40,474 nt of DNA from positions 189,655 to 230,128 of the forward strand of contig KI547169.1 of NCBI GenBank assembly GCA_000497835.1, given 5' to 3'. The position numbers were made by a program, and so were the translations under genes. The notes below the pieces were generated by a model. The model ran no database searches. It saw nothing but the letters and a program-made list of their open reading frames with translations, and was not told the origin of the DNA. Source of the DNA: a gamma proteobacterium L18 (lineage in GTDB: Bacteria > Pseudomonadota > Gammaproteobacteria > Pseudomonadales > Pseudomonadaceae). Below, one piece after another: positions 1 to 10,641 of the stretch (positions are counted from its first letter, which is position 1; each line of letters opens with the position of its first letter).

Positions 1-21
1 GCATCGCTGCGGGCTTTTTCG
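1..21 (-). terminator. half of a likely terminator at the window edge
   Basis: Directly after the lipoprotein stop codon the minus strand reads a run of A followed by GCCCGC. This is how the 5' arm of a symmetric (bidirectional) terminator begins. The matching GCGGGC-T-run arm would lie left of the window, so the call rests on one arm only. Confidence 0.3.
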
Positions 22-723
22 TTAGAAACGGAACACTTCCATATCAGTGCGGATCGGCGAAGCGATCGGCATCTTCGGCTTGTCCGGCTCTTCCTTGGCC
101 ACTGGCTTGGCGGTGGGTTTCTTCTCTTCCACCAAGGCCGGCTGGTTGGCGAGCGGCTTGACCGCAACGCTCAACTGCTCGGCCAGACGCTGCAGCAGAA
201 TGCCTTGCGCCTTGACCTGGGCAGCCGTGCCACCGGCGTGCTTCTCTTCAAGGTGCACGATGCGGTTGTCCCGCACCTGGCCACGGCGGTCAAGCAGACG
301 CCATTGGGCATCCAGGATCGCTGGTTGCGAGTCACCGGAGTCCAGGCGGGTGATCGACAGCAGCACCTGCACATCCGGCGTACCGGTGTTGCTGGCAGGA
401 GCCAGGGTCACCCGCTGGCTGTCCAGGCGCCACGCCAGTTGGCGCAGCAGCAGTTGATCGATGTCCGAAGACAGGCTGCCCGCCCAGCGACCGTCGGTCG
501 CCGCGCTCAGGCTGCCATCAGGCTGGCGCTGCAACAGCGTTTCACGCTGCAGGTAGTCGGCCACGGAAACCGGGCCCAGCAATACCGACATGCCGGTGGT
601 TTGCTTGGGTTGGCCGGGGTTGCCACTGTCGAGCTGATACAGCGCGACCGGCTGGTGAACGGCGCAGCCCGCCAGGGCCAGGACACCGGTCAGCAATAAA
701 ACAGGAAGGCGCAGAAAAGTCAT
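22..723 (-). CDS. PqiC/YmbA-like ABC-transport auxiliary lipoprotein
   Basis: Predicted 233-aa outer-membrane lipoprotein of the ABC_trans_aux (PqiC/YmbA) family. These proteins partner MCE/PqiAB-type lipid transport systems across the periplasm. The N-terminus is a lipoprotein signal ending in the lipobox LALAGC. After it come the family features: YQLDSG near the mature N-terminus, then GPVSVADYLQRE, then a DGRWAGSL segment. The C-terminal 40 residues are rich in K, P and E. I start at 723, giving MTFLRLPV, because a GGA-containing RBS precedes it and the signal peptide then begins normally; the ATG one codon upstream (726) is equally possible. It lies 209 bp after parC on the same strand. 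No PqiA/PqiB partner is visible here. Confidence 0.8.
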   Translation of the reverse strand: MTFLRLPVLLLTGVLALAGCAVHQPVALYQLDSGNPGQPKQTTGMSVLLGPVSVADYLQRETLLQRQPDGSLSAATDGRWAGSLSSDIDQLLLRQLAWRLDSQRVTLAPASNTGTPDVQVLLSITRLDSGDSQPAILDAQWRLLDRRGQVRDNRIVHLEEKHAGGTAAQVKAQGILLQRLAEQLSVAVKPLANQPALVEEKKPTAKPVAKEEPDKPKMPIASPIRTDMEVFRF

Positions 724-848
724 CATTCCATCCAGGCGGCCGCCACAAGGCACGCCGCAGTGATACTCAACGAATTCGTCTGGGGCTCGGCCACGCCGGC
801 ACCTCAAGAGGGGCATATCATCCGCGAATATGCGCCCCGACTCCAGCG

Positions 849-872
849 TTTAAGCGTCGATCTGCGCTTAAA
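849..872 (-). terminator. weak hairpin after parC
   Basis: Between parC and the lipoprotein gene there is an 8-bp inverted repeat (TTTAAGCG and CGCTTAAA, 8-nt loop) flanked by an A/T run. It could end parC transcription, but the stem is AT-containing and the U run is on the wrong side for an ideal minus-strand terminator. The rest of the 724-932 gap holds an imperfect GGGGC-ATAT...ATATG-CGCCCC dyad at 810-838 that I cannot assign. Confidence 0.25.
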
Positions 873-932
873 AACCCAAACCGACCGCTCTAGCGTGCTG
901 TCTGGAAGCAATTCCCAAACAGCACATTGTTG

Positions 933-3719
<2,787 letters not shown>

Positions 3720-3723
<4 letters not shown>

Positions 3724-4712
3724 GGCGCCACGTCCCAGCCGCCCTGGGGTGCGGCGAAGCGCCAGACGATCGGCCGTACCTCGCCGTCGGCACGGGCGCC
3801 ATCGTTGTTGTCGACGCCTACCCAGGCGCCCGTGTCGTCGATGATCAGCGCTTCGGTCAGGCCGTAGTTCTGCGTGTACTGACGATTGGGCAGCAGGGCT
3901 TCATCGGCGAACGACCAGCAATGCTCGACCTTGGCGGTCTGCAGGTCGCGGCGGCAGATCTGGTAGATGTTGCGCTCAAGGGTATACAGCTTGCCCTTGT
4001 ACAACGACAGGTCGGCGAAATCCCGGGATACCGGATGGGCCCCCTTGAGCTTGGCGGGCTGCATTTCGGTGCCGCCTTCATTCAGCAGGATGCAACTGCC
4101 CTGGCAATCCCAACTGCCGTCCGGCTGTTTGTACAGCGACAGCAGGCCGCGATGCTGGCGTTCGGCAGCCAGCCACAGGTGGTCGCCGGCGGCATTGATG
4201 GCCAGGCCTTCGAAGATGGCGTTGAAGCGGCGCAGCATGCCTTTGGCGTAAGCCTCGCGGATGACCGCCGGGTTGATGTTCAACCAGCTAGGCTTGCCCT
4301 CTGCGGGCACCTTGAGCACGGCGGCAAAGCCCTCGCTGACCAGGTAGCGGTTACCTTGGCCATCGCAGGTGATGCCTTCGAAATCCAGGATACCGCCGCG
4401 GATCAGCGCCGCGGCATGGGCCGTGGCCCGCAGCATCATCGGCAGGCCGGTGTCGGCAGGCGGAGGCGGTGCCTGGATCAGCACGTTCTCGGCTTTCCAC
4501 ACGGTACGGGTGGTATCCAGCCGGTAGATGATGCCGTCGTCGCGGTCCGATTCCGTCCACAGGCGATCGCCGCACGCGGCGATACCCGACAGATTGCCGC
4601 CGACCATGCCGTCCACCGGGTGTTCGGCCACCAGCTTGAGTTGCTCGACCTGCCCGGCGTTGGCCAGCAGCGGCAGAACAGTCAGCAGCAACGCTGCCAA
4701 CGCATGCCGCAT
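3720..4712 (-). CDS. secreted esterase-like activity of phytase family protein
   Basis: A 330-aa protein with a clear signal peptide (cut after LLANA, residue about 19) and a phytase-like/beta-propeller domain of the PF13449 type. Characteristic segments are DGMVGGNLSGIAACGDRLW, LDFEGITCDGQGNRYLVSEG, NAIFEGLAIN and YGLTEALIIDDTGAWVGVDNND. The mature protein should be periplasmic or secreted. Activity is unproven for the family. The ATG shares one base with the parE stop (TGATG), and its own stop overlaps the next gene, so it is coupled on both sides. Function in a topoisomerase operon is unexplained. Confidence 0.82.
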
Positions 4713-6616
4713 CAGGCCAGCACCTCGGCCAGGTTGCCCTTGGATTCGAGCCAGGACTTGCGGTCGCCGGCGCGCTTCTTGGCCAGCAGCATGTCCATGA
4801 TTTCCGACGCCTGGGCAAAGTCGTCCAGGGTCAGTTGCACCAGGCGGCGGGTATTGGGGTCCATGGTGGTTTCGCGCAATTGCGGCGGGTTCATTTCACC
4901 CAGGCCTTTGAATCGCGTGACCTGAGGCTTGCCGCGTTTCTTCTCGGCTACCAGGCGATCAAGGATACCGTCACGCTCGGCTTCGTCCAGGGCGTAGTAG
5001 ATTTCCTTGCCCAGGTCGATGCGGTACAGCGGCGGCATGGCGACGTAAACGTGCCCCGCATCTACCAGCGGACGGAAGTGCTGCACGAACAGCGCGCACA
5101 GCAAGGTGGCGATGTGCAGGCCGTCGGAGTCGGCGTCGGCGAGGATGCAGATCTTGCCGTAGCGCAGCTGGCTCATGTCCGCCGCGCCCGGGTCGACACC
5201 GATGGCCACGGCAATGTTGTGCACTTCCTGGCTGGCCAGCACTTCGCTGCCGTCCACTTCCCAGGTGTTGAGGATCTTGCCGCGCAGCGGCAGGATGGCC
5301 TGGAATTCCTTGTCGCGGGCCTGCTTGGCGGAACCGCCGGCGGAGTCACCTTCCACCAGGAACAGTTCGGCGCGCATCGGGTCCTGGCCCGCGCAATCCG
5401 CCAGCTTGCCAGGCAGCGCCGGGCCCTGGGTGACGCGCTTGCGCTCGACCTTCTTGCTGGCCTTGAGGCGACGGCCGGCGTTGCTGATGGCCAGCTCGGC
5501 CAGCTGCATGCCCAGCTCGGGGTGGGCGTTGAGCCACAGGCTGAAAGCGTCCTTGACCACACCGGAAACAAATGCCGCTGCTTCGCGAGAGGACAGGCGT
5601 TCCTTGGTCTGACCGGAGAACTGGGCGTCCTGCATCTTCATCGACAGGACGAAGGCAATGCGTTCCCAGATGTCTTCGGGCGCCAGCTTCAGGCCGCGCG
5701 GCAGCAGGTTGCGGAAATCGCAGAACTCGCGCATCGCATCCAGCAAGCCCTGACGCAGGCCGTTGACGTGGGTACCGCCCTGGGCCGTGGGGATCAGGTT
5801 GACGTAGCTTTCCTGCACGCTGTCGCCGCCTTCGGGCAACCACAGCAATGCCCAGTCCACAGCTTCCTTGTTACCGGCCAGGCTGCCGCAGAACGGCTCG
5901 TCGGGCAGGCGGGCATATTCGGTGACGGCGTCTACCAGGTAGGAACGCAGACCGTCCTCGTAATGCCACTCCACCTTCTCACCAGTGCCTTTGTCTTCAA
6001 AGGTGACAGACAGGCCTGGGCACAACACGGCCTTGGCCTTGAGCACATGCTTGAGGCGGCTGACGGAGAATTTCGGCGAATCGAAATACTTGGGGTCCGG
6101 CGCGAAGTACACGCTGGTGCCGGTGTTGCGCTTGCCCACGGTGCCGACGACTTCCAGGTCGGTAGCTTTGAAGCCATCGGCGAAGGTCATCTGGTACTCG
6201 TTGCCGTCACGCTTGACCCTGACCCGCACCTGATTGGACAGGGCGTTGACCACGGAGATACCCACGCCGTGCAGGCCACCGGAGAACTGGTAGTTCTTGT
6301 TGGAGAACTTGCCGCCCGCGTGCAGCTTGGTGAGGATCAGTTCCACACCGCTGACGCCCTCTTCGGGGTGGATGTCCACGGGCATGCCGCGGCCATCGTC
6401 GGTCACTTCCAGCGAGTGATCGGCGTGCAAAATGACCTGGATCGACTTGGCGTGGCCAGCCAGCGCTTCGTCGACACTGTTATCGATGACTTCCTGGGCC
6501 AGGTGGTTCGGCCGCGTGGTGTCGGTGTACATGCCCGGGCGTTTGCGCACCGGGTCGAGGCCCGAGAGGACTTCGATGGCGTCTGCGTTATAAGAGCTAG
6601 CGCTGGGATTGGCCAT
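4712..6616 (-). CDS. parE: DNA topoisomerase IV subunit B
   Basis: ParE, 634 aa, is the ATPase subunit of topoisomerase IV. The GHKL ATPase domain shows E42 (in QEVIDNSVDEAL, the general base), N46, D74 in DDGRGMP and the lid motif GGLHGVG (113-119). The TOPRIM domain carries EGDSAGG (422-428), PLRGKILN (443-450) and the metal-binding DADSDG (494-499). Length fits the family. The ATG follows a GAG-type RBS, 39 bp after yqiA on the same strand, so yqiA and parE may share a transcript. Confidence 0.98.
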   Translation of the reverse strand: MANPSASSYNADAIEVLSGLDPVRKRPGMYTDTTRPNHLAQEVIDNSVDEALAGHAKSIQVILHADHSLEVTDDGRGMPVDIHPEEGVSGVELILTKLHAGGKFSNKNYQFSGGLHGVGISVVNALSNQVRVRVKRDGNEYQMTFADGFKATDLEVVGTVGKRNTGTSVYFAPDPKYFDSPKFSVSRLKHVLKAKAVLCPGLSVTFEDKGTGEKVEWHYEDGLRSYLVDAVTEYARLPDEPFCGSLAGNKEAVDWALLWLPEGGDSVQESYVNLIPTAQGGTHVNGLRQGLLDAMREFCDFRNLLPRGLKLAPEDIWERIAFVLSMKMQDAQFSGQTKERLSSREAAAFVSGVVKDAFSLWLNAHPELGMQLAELAISNAGRRLKASKKVERKRVTQGPALPGKLADCAGQDPMRAELFLVEGDSAGGSAKQARDKEFQAILPLRGKILNTWEVDGSEVLASQEVHNIAVAIGVDPGAADMSQLRYGKICILADADSDGLHIATLLCALFVQHFRPLVDAGHVYVAMPPLYRIDLGKEIYYALDEAERDGILDRLVAEKKRGKPQVTRFKGLGEMNPPQLRETTMDPNTRRLVQLTLDDFAQASEIMDMLLAKKRAGDRKSWLESKGNLAEVLA

Positions 6617-6655
6617 GGGTTCTCATCGTCAGTCGTTCGTGAAAAATAAAAAGGC

Positions 6656-7264
6656 TCAAAGCTGGTCGAAATCGATGCCGCGGTACAGCGCAGGCTCGAT
6701 ACCGGCGAAATTCAGCAGGCTGGGCAGTTGGGCCGCGAAGCCTTGGTAGCCGTGGTCGCCACCGGCCTGGATACGCAGGGCGCAGGCACGGTAGAAGCGC
6801 TCTGCCTGGCGGTAATCAAGGGTTTCATCGGCGGTTTGCAGCCACACTTGATAGCGCTGAGGGTCCTGCGGGGCCGCCACTTCCAGCTCGGCCAAGGCCT
6901 GCACGTGGTCCAGGGTCAGCTCCCACTTTTCACCGGTATACAGGTTTTCCTGGGTGCCCAGGAATCCGTCGAACAGACGGTGCGGGTTGACCACCGGGTT
7001 GATCAGCAAGGCCTTGAGCCCGTGGCGCTCGGCCAAGTGAGTGGCATAGTAGCCGCCCAGCGAGCTTCCCACCAGCAAGGGCGCGCCCAGCTGGGCAATC
7101 GCCGCCTCCAGCTGGCCAATGGCCTGACGTGGGTGGTGATGCAGTGCAGGCACCTGCAACTGGCCTTCCAGGCCCAGGCGCTGCATGACTTCGCTCAGGG
7201 TGCTGGCCTTCTTCGACGCCGGCGCGCTGTTCAAACCATGGATATAAAGAATGGAACCTGCCAC
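6656..7264 (-). CDS. yqiA: YqiA/YcfP-family alpha/beta-hydrolase esterase
   Basis: A 202-aa single-domain alpha/beta hydrolase of the YqiA family (UPF0227). The opening strand and oxyanion region ILYIHGLNSAPASKK is followed by the nucleophile elbow GSSLGG with S68. A likely acid lies in the QTADETLDY segment and the histidine in GGDHGYQGF. It is probably a cytoplasmic short-chain esterase; the physiological substrate is not established. The GTG start at 7264 has a strong GGGAGGTG RBS about 6 bases upstream. It lies directly before parE, as in other gammaproteobacteria. Confidence 0.88.
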   Translation of the reverse strand: MAGSILYIHGLNSAPASKKASTLSEVMQRLGLEGQLQVPALHHHPRQAIGQLEAAIAQLGAPLLVGSSLGGYYATHLAERHGLKALLINPVVNPHRLFDGFLGTQENLYTGEKWELTLDHVQALAELEVAAPQDPQRYQVWLQTADETLDYRQAERFYRACALRIQAGGDHGYQGFAAQLPSLLNFAGIEPALYRGIDFDQL

Positions 7265-7355
7265 GCCGACACCTCCCGTGCAAAAGGCGGCAGTTTACAG
7301 CGCCTTGGTGACGTTTAGGCAGGGGAAGAGGTTTTGTAATGATTTATTGCCCTGC

Positions 7356-7444
7356 TGTAGGAGCGGGCTCTACCCGCGAAGGGTTCACGATGGAGCTCAG
7401 GGCAGACCGGCTAGCCTTTTCGCGGGCAGAGCCCGCTCCCACAG
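7356..7444. repeat. REP doublet, type GTGGGAGCGGGCTCTGCCCGCGAA
   Basis: Two inverted REP units of about 25 bp (7356-7381 and 7420-7444) separated by about 40 bp. The left unit differs from the right at a few positions. The same chemotype recurs at 12682-12767. REP pairs like this are common between Pseudomonas genes and may fold into hairpins affecting mRNA ends. Confidence 0.85.
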
Positions 7445-7485
7445 AGGTAATTGCTTCGAAATAGATTAGCGGGCTGTGAAAACCA

Positions 7486-7549
7486 GTGGGAGCTGGCTTG
7501 CCAGCGAGCTTTTGAGGCCCGAAAAGCTCGCTGGCAAGCCAGCTCCCAC
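7486..7549. repeat. REP doublet forming a perfect 28-bp hairpin
   Basis: An uninterrupted inverted repeat: the left arm 7486-7513 begins GTGGGAGCTGGCTTGCC, the loop is GAGGCCCG, and the right arm 7522-7549 is an exact reverse complement. It is a second REP chemotype (AGCTGGCTTGCCAGC), only about 40 bp from the first. It sits 40 bp downstream of the cpdA stop codon and could act as a transcript-end or stability element between cpdA and yqiA. The rest of the 7265-7589 gap shows nothing else I can assign. Confidence 0.9.
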
Positions 7550-7589
7550 ACAAGAATCAGCCGTCACATTTGCTCTCGTACGGAACCTA

Positions 7590-8405
7590 CTAGTACCCCT
7601 CCGCACTCATGTCCGGCGTAAATTCGAAGCCTTCCAGCCGCGAAACCCCGGTCTCGATCCTGCCATCGGGCAACAACCGCAACCAGCGATAGCCCGGCGC
7701 CTTGTCATCCAGCGCGAAATCCTCGCTGCGCGGGGTGAACTGGATGCAGGTGGACGGCGAGGCAAACAGGCGCACGCCGTTGCGCTCGCGCTCGAAGTCC
7801 TGGTGGATATGGCCCCACAGCAGCGCACGCACCTGAGGGAAACGGTCGAGCACTTCGAACAGCGCGTGGGGATTGCGCAAGCCGATCGGTTCCATCCATT
7901 TGCAATCGATGGACACCGGGTGGTGGTGGAAGCAGATCAGGTGATGACGCTCGGGCGCTTCGCTCAGGGCCTGAGCCAGCAGCTGCAGTTGATCGTCGGC
8001 GAGGTAGCCGGGCACGGAGCCTGTAACGGAGGAATCCAGCAACGTGATGCGCCAGTTGCCCATGTCGACCACTGGCTGCAGGTAATCGCTACCTTGGGCG
8101 GCCTGCTCCATCGGCAGCGGCTCGTCGTGGTTGCCCGCGAACCAGCGCTTGGGCGCCTTGATCGGGGCCGTCAGCGCGTCGAAGCGCTGGTAGGACTCAA
8201 GGCTGCCGTCCTGGGAGATGTCCCCGCTGCACACCACCAGATCGATGCGCGGCTGCTCGGCCAGCACCTGCTCGACCACGCGCGCCAAGCTGCCTGCTGT
8301 TTTCACGCCCAGCAGTGCACCGTCGGCGTCGGCGAACAGGTGGCTGTCCGAAATCTGCACCAGCAATACGGGTTCGTCAGCGGTGGGGGTGGATGCGCTC
8401 GGCAA
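7590..8405 (-). CDS. cpdA: 3',5'-cyclic-AMP phosphodiesterase
   Basis: CpdA, 271 aa, hydrolyses cAMP to AMP and so limits signalling through the cAMP receptor Vfr/Crp. All class III metallophosphodiesterase motifs are present: D20-x-H22 in ISDSHLF, GDISQDGS (D62), GNHDE (N92-H93), FHHHPV and GHIHQDF. These residues bind the dinuclear metal centre. The start is TTG at 8405, supported by an AAGGAG RBS six bases upstream. No in-frame ATG precedes the first metal motif. A candidate promoter and Vfr-like site lie upstream. REP elements separate it from yqiA. Confidence 0.94.
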   Translation of the reverse strand: MPSASTPTADEPVLLVQISDSHLFADADGALLGVKTAGSLARVVEQVLAEQPRIDLVVCSGDISQDGSLESYQRFDALTAPIKAPKRWFAGNHDEPLPMEQAAQGSDYLQPVVDMGNWRITLLDSSVTGSVPGYLADDQLQLLAQALSEAPERHHLICFHHHPVSIDCKWMEPIGLRNPHALFEVLDRFPQVRALLWGHIHQDFERERNGVRLFASPSTCIQFTPRSEDFALDDKAPGYRWLRLLPDGRIETGVSRLEGFEFTPDMSAEGY

Positions 8406-8435
8406 GGCCGTCTCCTTGAGGGGGTATCAGGAAGG

Positions 8436-8491
8436 ATTATGGTGGGGATACGGGCGGGGGGCAAACCTGGGGGCGGGATGTGGCTCACATC
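8436..8491 (-). promoter_or_regulatory. candidate cpdA promoter with Vfr/Crp-like site
   Basis: Minus-strand -35 TTTGCC (8465-8460), an 18-base spacer and -10 CATAAT (8441-8436), 31 bp before the start codon. Further upstream 8474-8490 fits the Vfr/Crp consensus TGNGAWNYAGWTCACAT with three mismatches, and it contains the exact dyad GATGTG-GCT-CACATC (8477-8491). In P. aeruginosa cpdA is known to be Vfr- and cAMP-activated, so a site here would give feedback control. The site-to-promoter distance (about -52) is not a classical one, so binding is inferred. Confidence 0.4.
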
Positions 8492-8498
8492 TGGCAAC

Positions 8499-8533
8499 AA
8501 AAAGCCCTGCCGAGCAGCCTGGGGGCTGCTCCC
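8499..8533 (-). terminator. terminator-like hairpin upstream of cpdA
   Basis: GAGCAGCC-TGGG-GGCTGCTC is a perfect 8-bp stem with a 4-nt loop (8512-8531). On the minus strand it is followed, after GGCAGGGC, by a run of five U. It would stop read-through from the nudF side into cpdA and supports cpdA having its own promoter. Confidence 0.4.
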
Positions 8534-8648
8534 GATGGCCTCACATACAGAAACAACCCAATCCACCCGCCCTACTGCCTCAACGCTACGATAGCGGCCG
8601 CCTCAAAATTGGCTCGTTCGGGCAGCGGCAAGCGCGCCAAGCCCTGAA

Positions 8649-8680
8649 TTGACACATAGCCACAAATGAACAAATATAGA
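8649..8680 (+). promoter_or_regulatory. candidate promoter of the toxin-antitoxin-like pair
   Basis: A consensus -35 TTGACA (8649-8654) stands in an unusually AT-rich stretch. The -10 may be AAATAT (8673-8678, 18-base spacer) or TATAGA (8675-8680, 20-base spacer). The toxin ATG follows at 8697. Confidence 0.45.
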
Positions 8681-8696
8681 TTCAGGCAGACAGTCA

Positions 8697-9017
8697 ATGA
8701 CCTACACTCGGGTGTACAAGACACCCTTCAGAAAATTCGTCAAAAAAGCGAAAAGCTCGCTTGCCCTGGCAATTGACATGGCTATCGACTGCATTTGTGA
8801 AGCGCCTTACAACGGCGTAGAGAAAACAGGCGACCTGTCGGGAATCAGAGTGCACAAGTTCAAGTTCCAAGGGCAGGAGTACCTCATTGCCTACCGCCTG
8901 ATCAATTCGAACAGCGCCCACTCGCCCGCACAGATCGAACTGCTGGGCATCGAGTTCTATCAGGTCGGAACCCACGAAAACTTTTACGACATGCTCAAAA
9001 GCTATCTGAAACATTGA
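8697..9017 (+). CDS. RelE/ParE-family type II toxin
   Basis: A 106-aa basic protein with the RelE/ParE toxin signature: a KxTGDLSGIRVHKFKF strand region (about 43-58), EYLIAYRL (61-68) and the C-terminal VGTHENFYDMLKSYL. RelE-type members cleave mRNA on the ribosome and ParE-type members poison gyrase; the sequence alone does not tell me which applies. The gene is followed 10 bp later by a small HTH protein, giving a toxin-first order as in higBA-like modules. Base composition is visibly less GC-rich than the neighbours. It is encoded opposite to the flanking housekeeping genes, suggesting insertion. Confidence 0.75.
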   Translation: MTYTRVYKTPFRKFVKKAKSSLALAIDMAIDCICEAPYNGVEKTGDLSGIRVHKFKFQGQEYLIAYRLINSNSAHSPAQIELLGIEFYQVGTHENFYDMLKSYLKH

Positions 9018-9027
9018 GGTGCCAGAC

Positions 9028-9357
9028 ATGACAACCACTGCCCGTACCGCAGAAGATCTGATTCAGAGCCTGAAACAACTTCCGCTGCCACAGCGCCAGC
9101 GCTTTTTCATGCTGCTGTCCGAGAATATATTCCAGGATCAGCAAACCCATACTCATGAAGAAGTCTTCGGCCACCTCTACGAAGCAGGCCTGACCAGCGC
9201 CGAGGCCGCAGATTTCCTGGAAGTTTCAGCATCGACCTTCCGTCGCTATCTCGCCAGGAACCTGCTGACACCCACGTCCACAGTCGGCAGAAACCTGATG
9301 TTCGCTGCCGCCGAACTCAAGGCATTCAAGAAAGCGCTGAAGGCAACCAAGGGCTGA
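9028..9357 (+). CDS. putative antitoxin with helix-turn-helix
   Basis: A 109-aa protein downstream of the RelE/ParE-like toxin. The N-terminal half is helical (LKQLPLPQRQRFFMLLSENIF), a pattern seen in small antitoxins. The C-terminal half has an excisionase/MerR-like HTH, AEAADFLEVSASTFRRYLAR (about 61-80). I infer that it neutralises the toxin and represses the shared promoter. I start at ATG 9028 because GAGGT lies seven bases upstream; an in-frame GTG at 9019 is the alternative. An imperfect hairpin across its stop codon (9353-9376) may end transcripts from both directions. Confidence 0.7.
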   Translation: MTTTARTAEDLIQSLKQLPLPQRQRFFMLLSENIFQDQQTHTHEEVFGHLYEAGLTSAEAADFLEVSASTFRRYLARNLLTPTSTVGRNLMFAAAELKAFKKALKATKG

Positions 9358-9370
9358 TCCGAAGGAAGGG

Positions 9371-9817
9371 TCAGCGCACATACTCATACTCATGCCCACA
9401 CGCCAGACAATGGCTCAGCCACTCCCCCAGAAACAGGTTCAACTGAGCCTTCTCATCCGGCTGATGCATGCTGGCATTGGGGTACGGGTACACGCTGCGG
9501 AACCTGCGCGCATGCTCGGCACTGACCACTTCCGCCATGCGCGCGTCGTGGTATACCTGCACTTCCAGGCTGGGCACCGGCAGCCACGGCAGGCTGTGTT
9601 CCTGGCGCACGCGCAGGGTGGTGGTGTAGGGGCAGGCGAGCACCACTTCCAAGGTCAGCACGCCGAGCATCTGCTCGCCCTGGGTCATGGCGACTTTGCG
9701 CGAATGCTGGTCCTGGCGCATGTTGGGCAACAGGCGCATCAGGCGTGCGTAGTTGGCCTCGCAGGCTGCCTGCAGGCCGACCAGGTCGACACGGTAGCGT
9801 TCGCGCAACGGGTTCAC
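9371..9817 (-). CDS. DUF1249 (YqiB-like) protein
   Basis: A 148-aa cytoplasmic protein of the DUF1249/YqiB family, function unknown. Typical features are LQAACEANYARLMRLLP near the N-terminus, a central beta-rich region (VLTLEVVLACPYTTTLRV), the VYHDARMAEV segment and the C-terminus NLFLGEWLSHCLACGHE. The GTG start at 9817 is chosen because it overlaps the nudF stop as GTGA. A longer frame begins 14 codons upstream but would overlap nudF without need. The gene family often sits between nudF and cpdA, as it would here without the inserted TA pair. Confidence 0.85.
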   Translation of the reverse strand: MNPLRERYRVDLVGLQAACEANYARLMRLLPNMRQDQHSRKVAMTQGEQMLGVLTLEVVLACPYTTTLRVRQEHSLPWLPVPSLEVQVYHDARMAEVVSAEHARRFRSVYPYPNASMHQPDEKAQLNLFLGEWLSHCLACGHEYEYVR

Positions 9818-10425
9818 TTCCACAGCCCCCTGACTTCCTCGCGGTTCAACGCCAGCCACTGCAGGGCGATGATCGTTGCCGCGTTGATGATCTTGCCATC
9901 GCGCACGGCCTGCAGGGCGTCTTCGTAAGCCCAGACGGTCACGCGGATGTCTTCGTTTTCTTCCTTCAGGCCAAACAGGCCACCCACGCCTTCACTGTCG
10001 CAATGCCCCAGGTACAGGTGCACGAACTCGTTGCTGCCCCCAGGCGATGGGAAGTATTTGGTGATTGGCCACAGCGAATGCAAGGTCAGTCCAGCTTCCT
10101 CCTCGGCTTCGCGGTGCGCAACTTCTTCCGGTTGCTCGGCCTTGTCGATCAGACCGGCAACCATTTCCACCAGCCACGGGTTGGCGGTTTTCAGCATGGA
10201 GCCGACGCGGAACTGCTCCAGCAGCACCACTTCGTCACGCTTGGGGTCGTAGGGCAGCACGCACACGGCGTCGTGGCGCACGAACACCTCGCGGGTCATT
10301 TCCTTGCTGGTGCCGCCATCGAACAGTTCGTGGCGCAGGTGCAAGCGGTCCAGTTGGTAGAACCCCTTGTAGCAGTTCTCGCGCTTGAGAATCTCGACCT
10401 TGGTCGGCTGTGCCCTGTCTGTCAT
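9814..10425 (-). CDS. nudF: ADP-ribose pyrophosphatase, Nudix hydrolase
   Basis: NudF, 203 aa, hydrolyses ADP-ribose to AMP and ribose 5-phosphate. The complete Nudix box starts at G91 (GLIDKAE), with REAEEEAGL at 105-113, the metal-binding helix. The upstream SMLKTANPWLVEMVAG segment is typical of ADP-ribose pyrophosphatases, as is the N-terminal RHELFDGG. The stop overlaps the DUF1249 start (GTGA), so the two are translationally coupled. It probably leads the operon; I found no convincing promoter in the 216-bp gap shared with the divergent lipoprotein gene. Confidence 0.94.
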   Translation of the reverse strand: MTDRAQPTKVEILKRENCYKGFYQLDRLHLRHELFDGGTSKEMTREVFVRHDAVCVLPYDPKRDEVVLLEQFRVGSMLKTANPWLVEMVAGLIDKAEQPEEVAHREAEEEAGLTLHSLWPITKYFPSPGGSNEFVHLYLGHCDSEGVGGLFGLKEENEDIRVTVWAYEDALQAVRDGKIINAATIIALQWLALNREEVRGLWK

Positions 10426-10641
10426 GTGTACCCTCGTTCATCGTCCATGCCGCTTGGCGCCATCCTAACTGCGATGCCACGGCTTTGCAGCCCCTTTCAA
10501 GACGCATCGGCGGACGGCAAGATAGGCGGCAAGCCCCTGGCCGGATACTATTGAGCTTAGTGGCGAACTGAAGGCGATGCCGAGAGTCGAAGCACGACAA
10601 CATTTGCCCCGCCAGCCCCTTCCTGACCGTCAAGGAACACC

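Noticed and set aside
4835..6649. 604-codon plus-strand open frame opposite parE
   Set aside because: Shadow of parE: no RBS, no recognisable domain, biased composition.
7356..7549. Closely spaced palindromes considered as a CRISPR array
   Set aside because: Units are inverted pairs of two different sequences, without direct repeats, regular spacers or cas genes. They are REP doublets.
9019..9027. Upstream GTG start for the antitoxin-like gene
   Set aside because: It would place the GAGGT RBS inside the start; ATG 9028 has ideal spacing.
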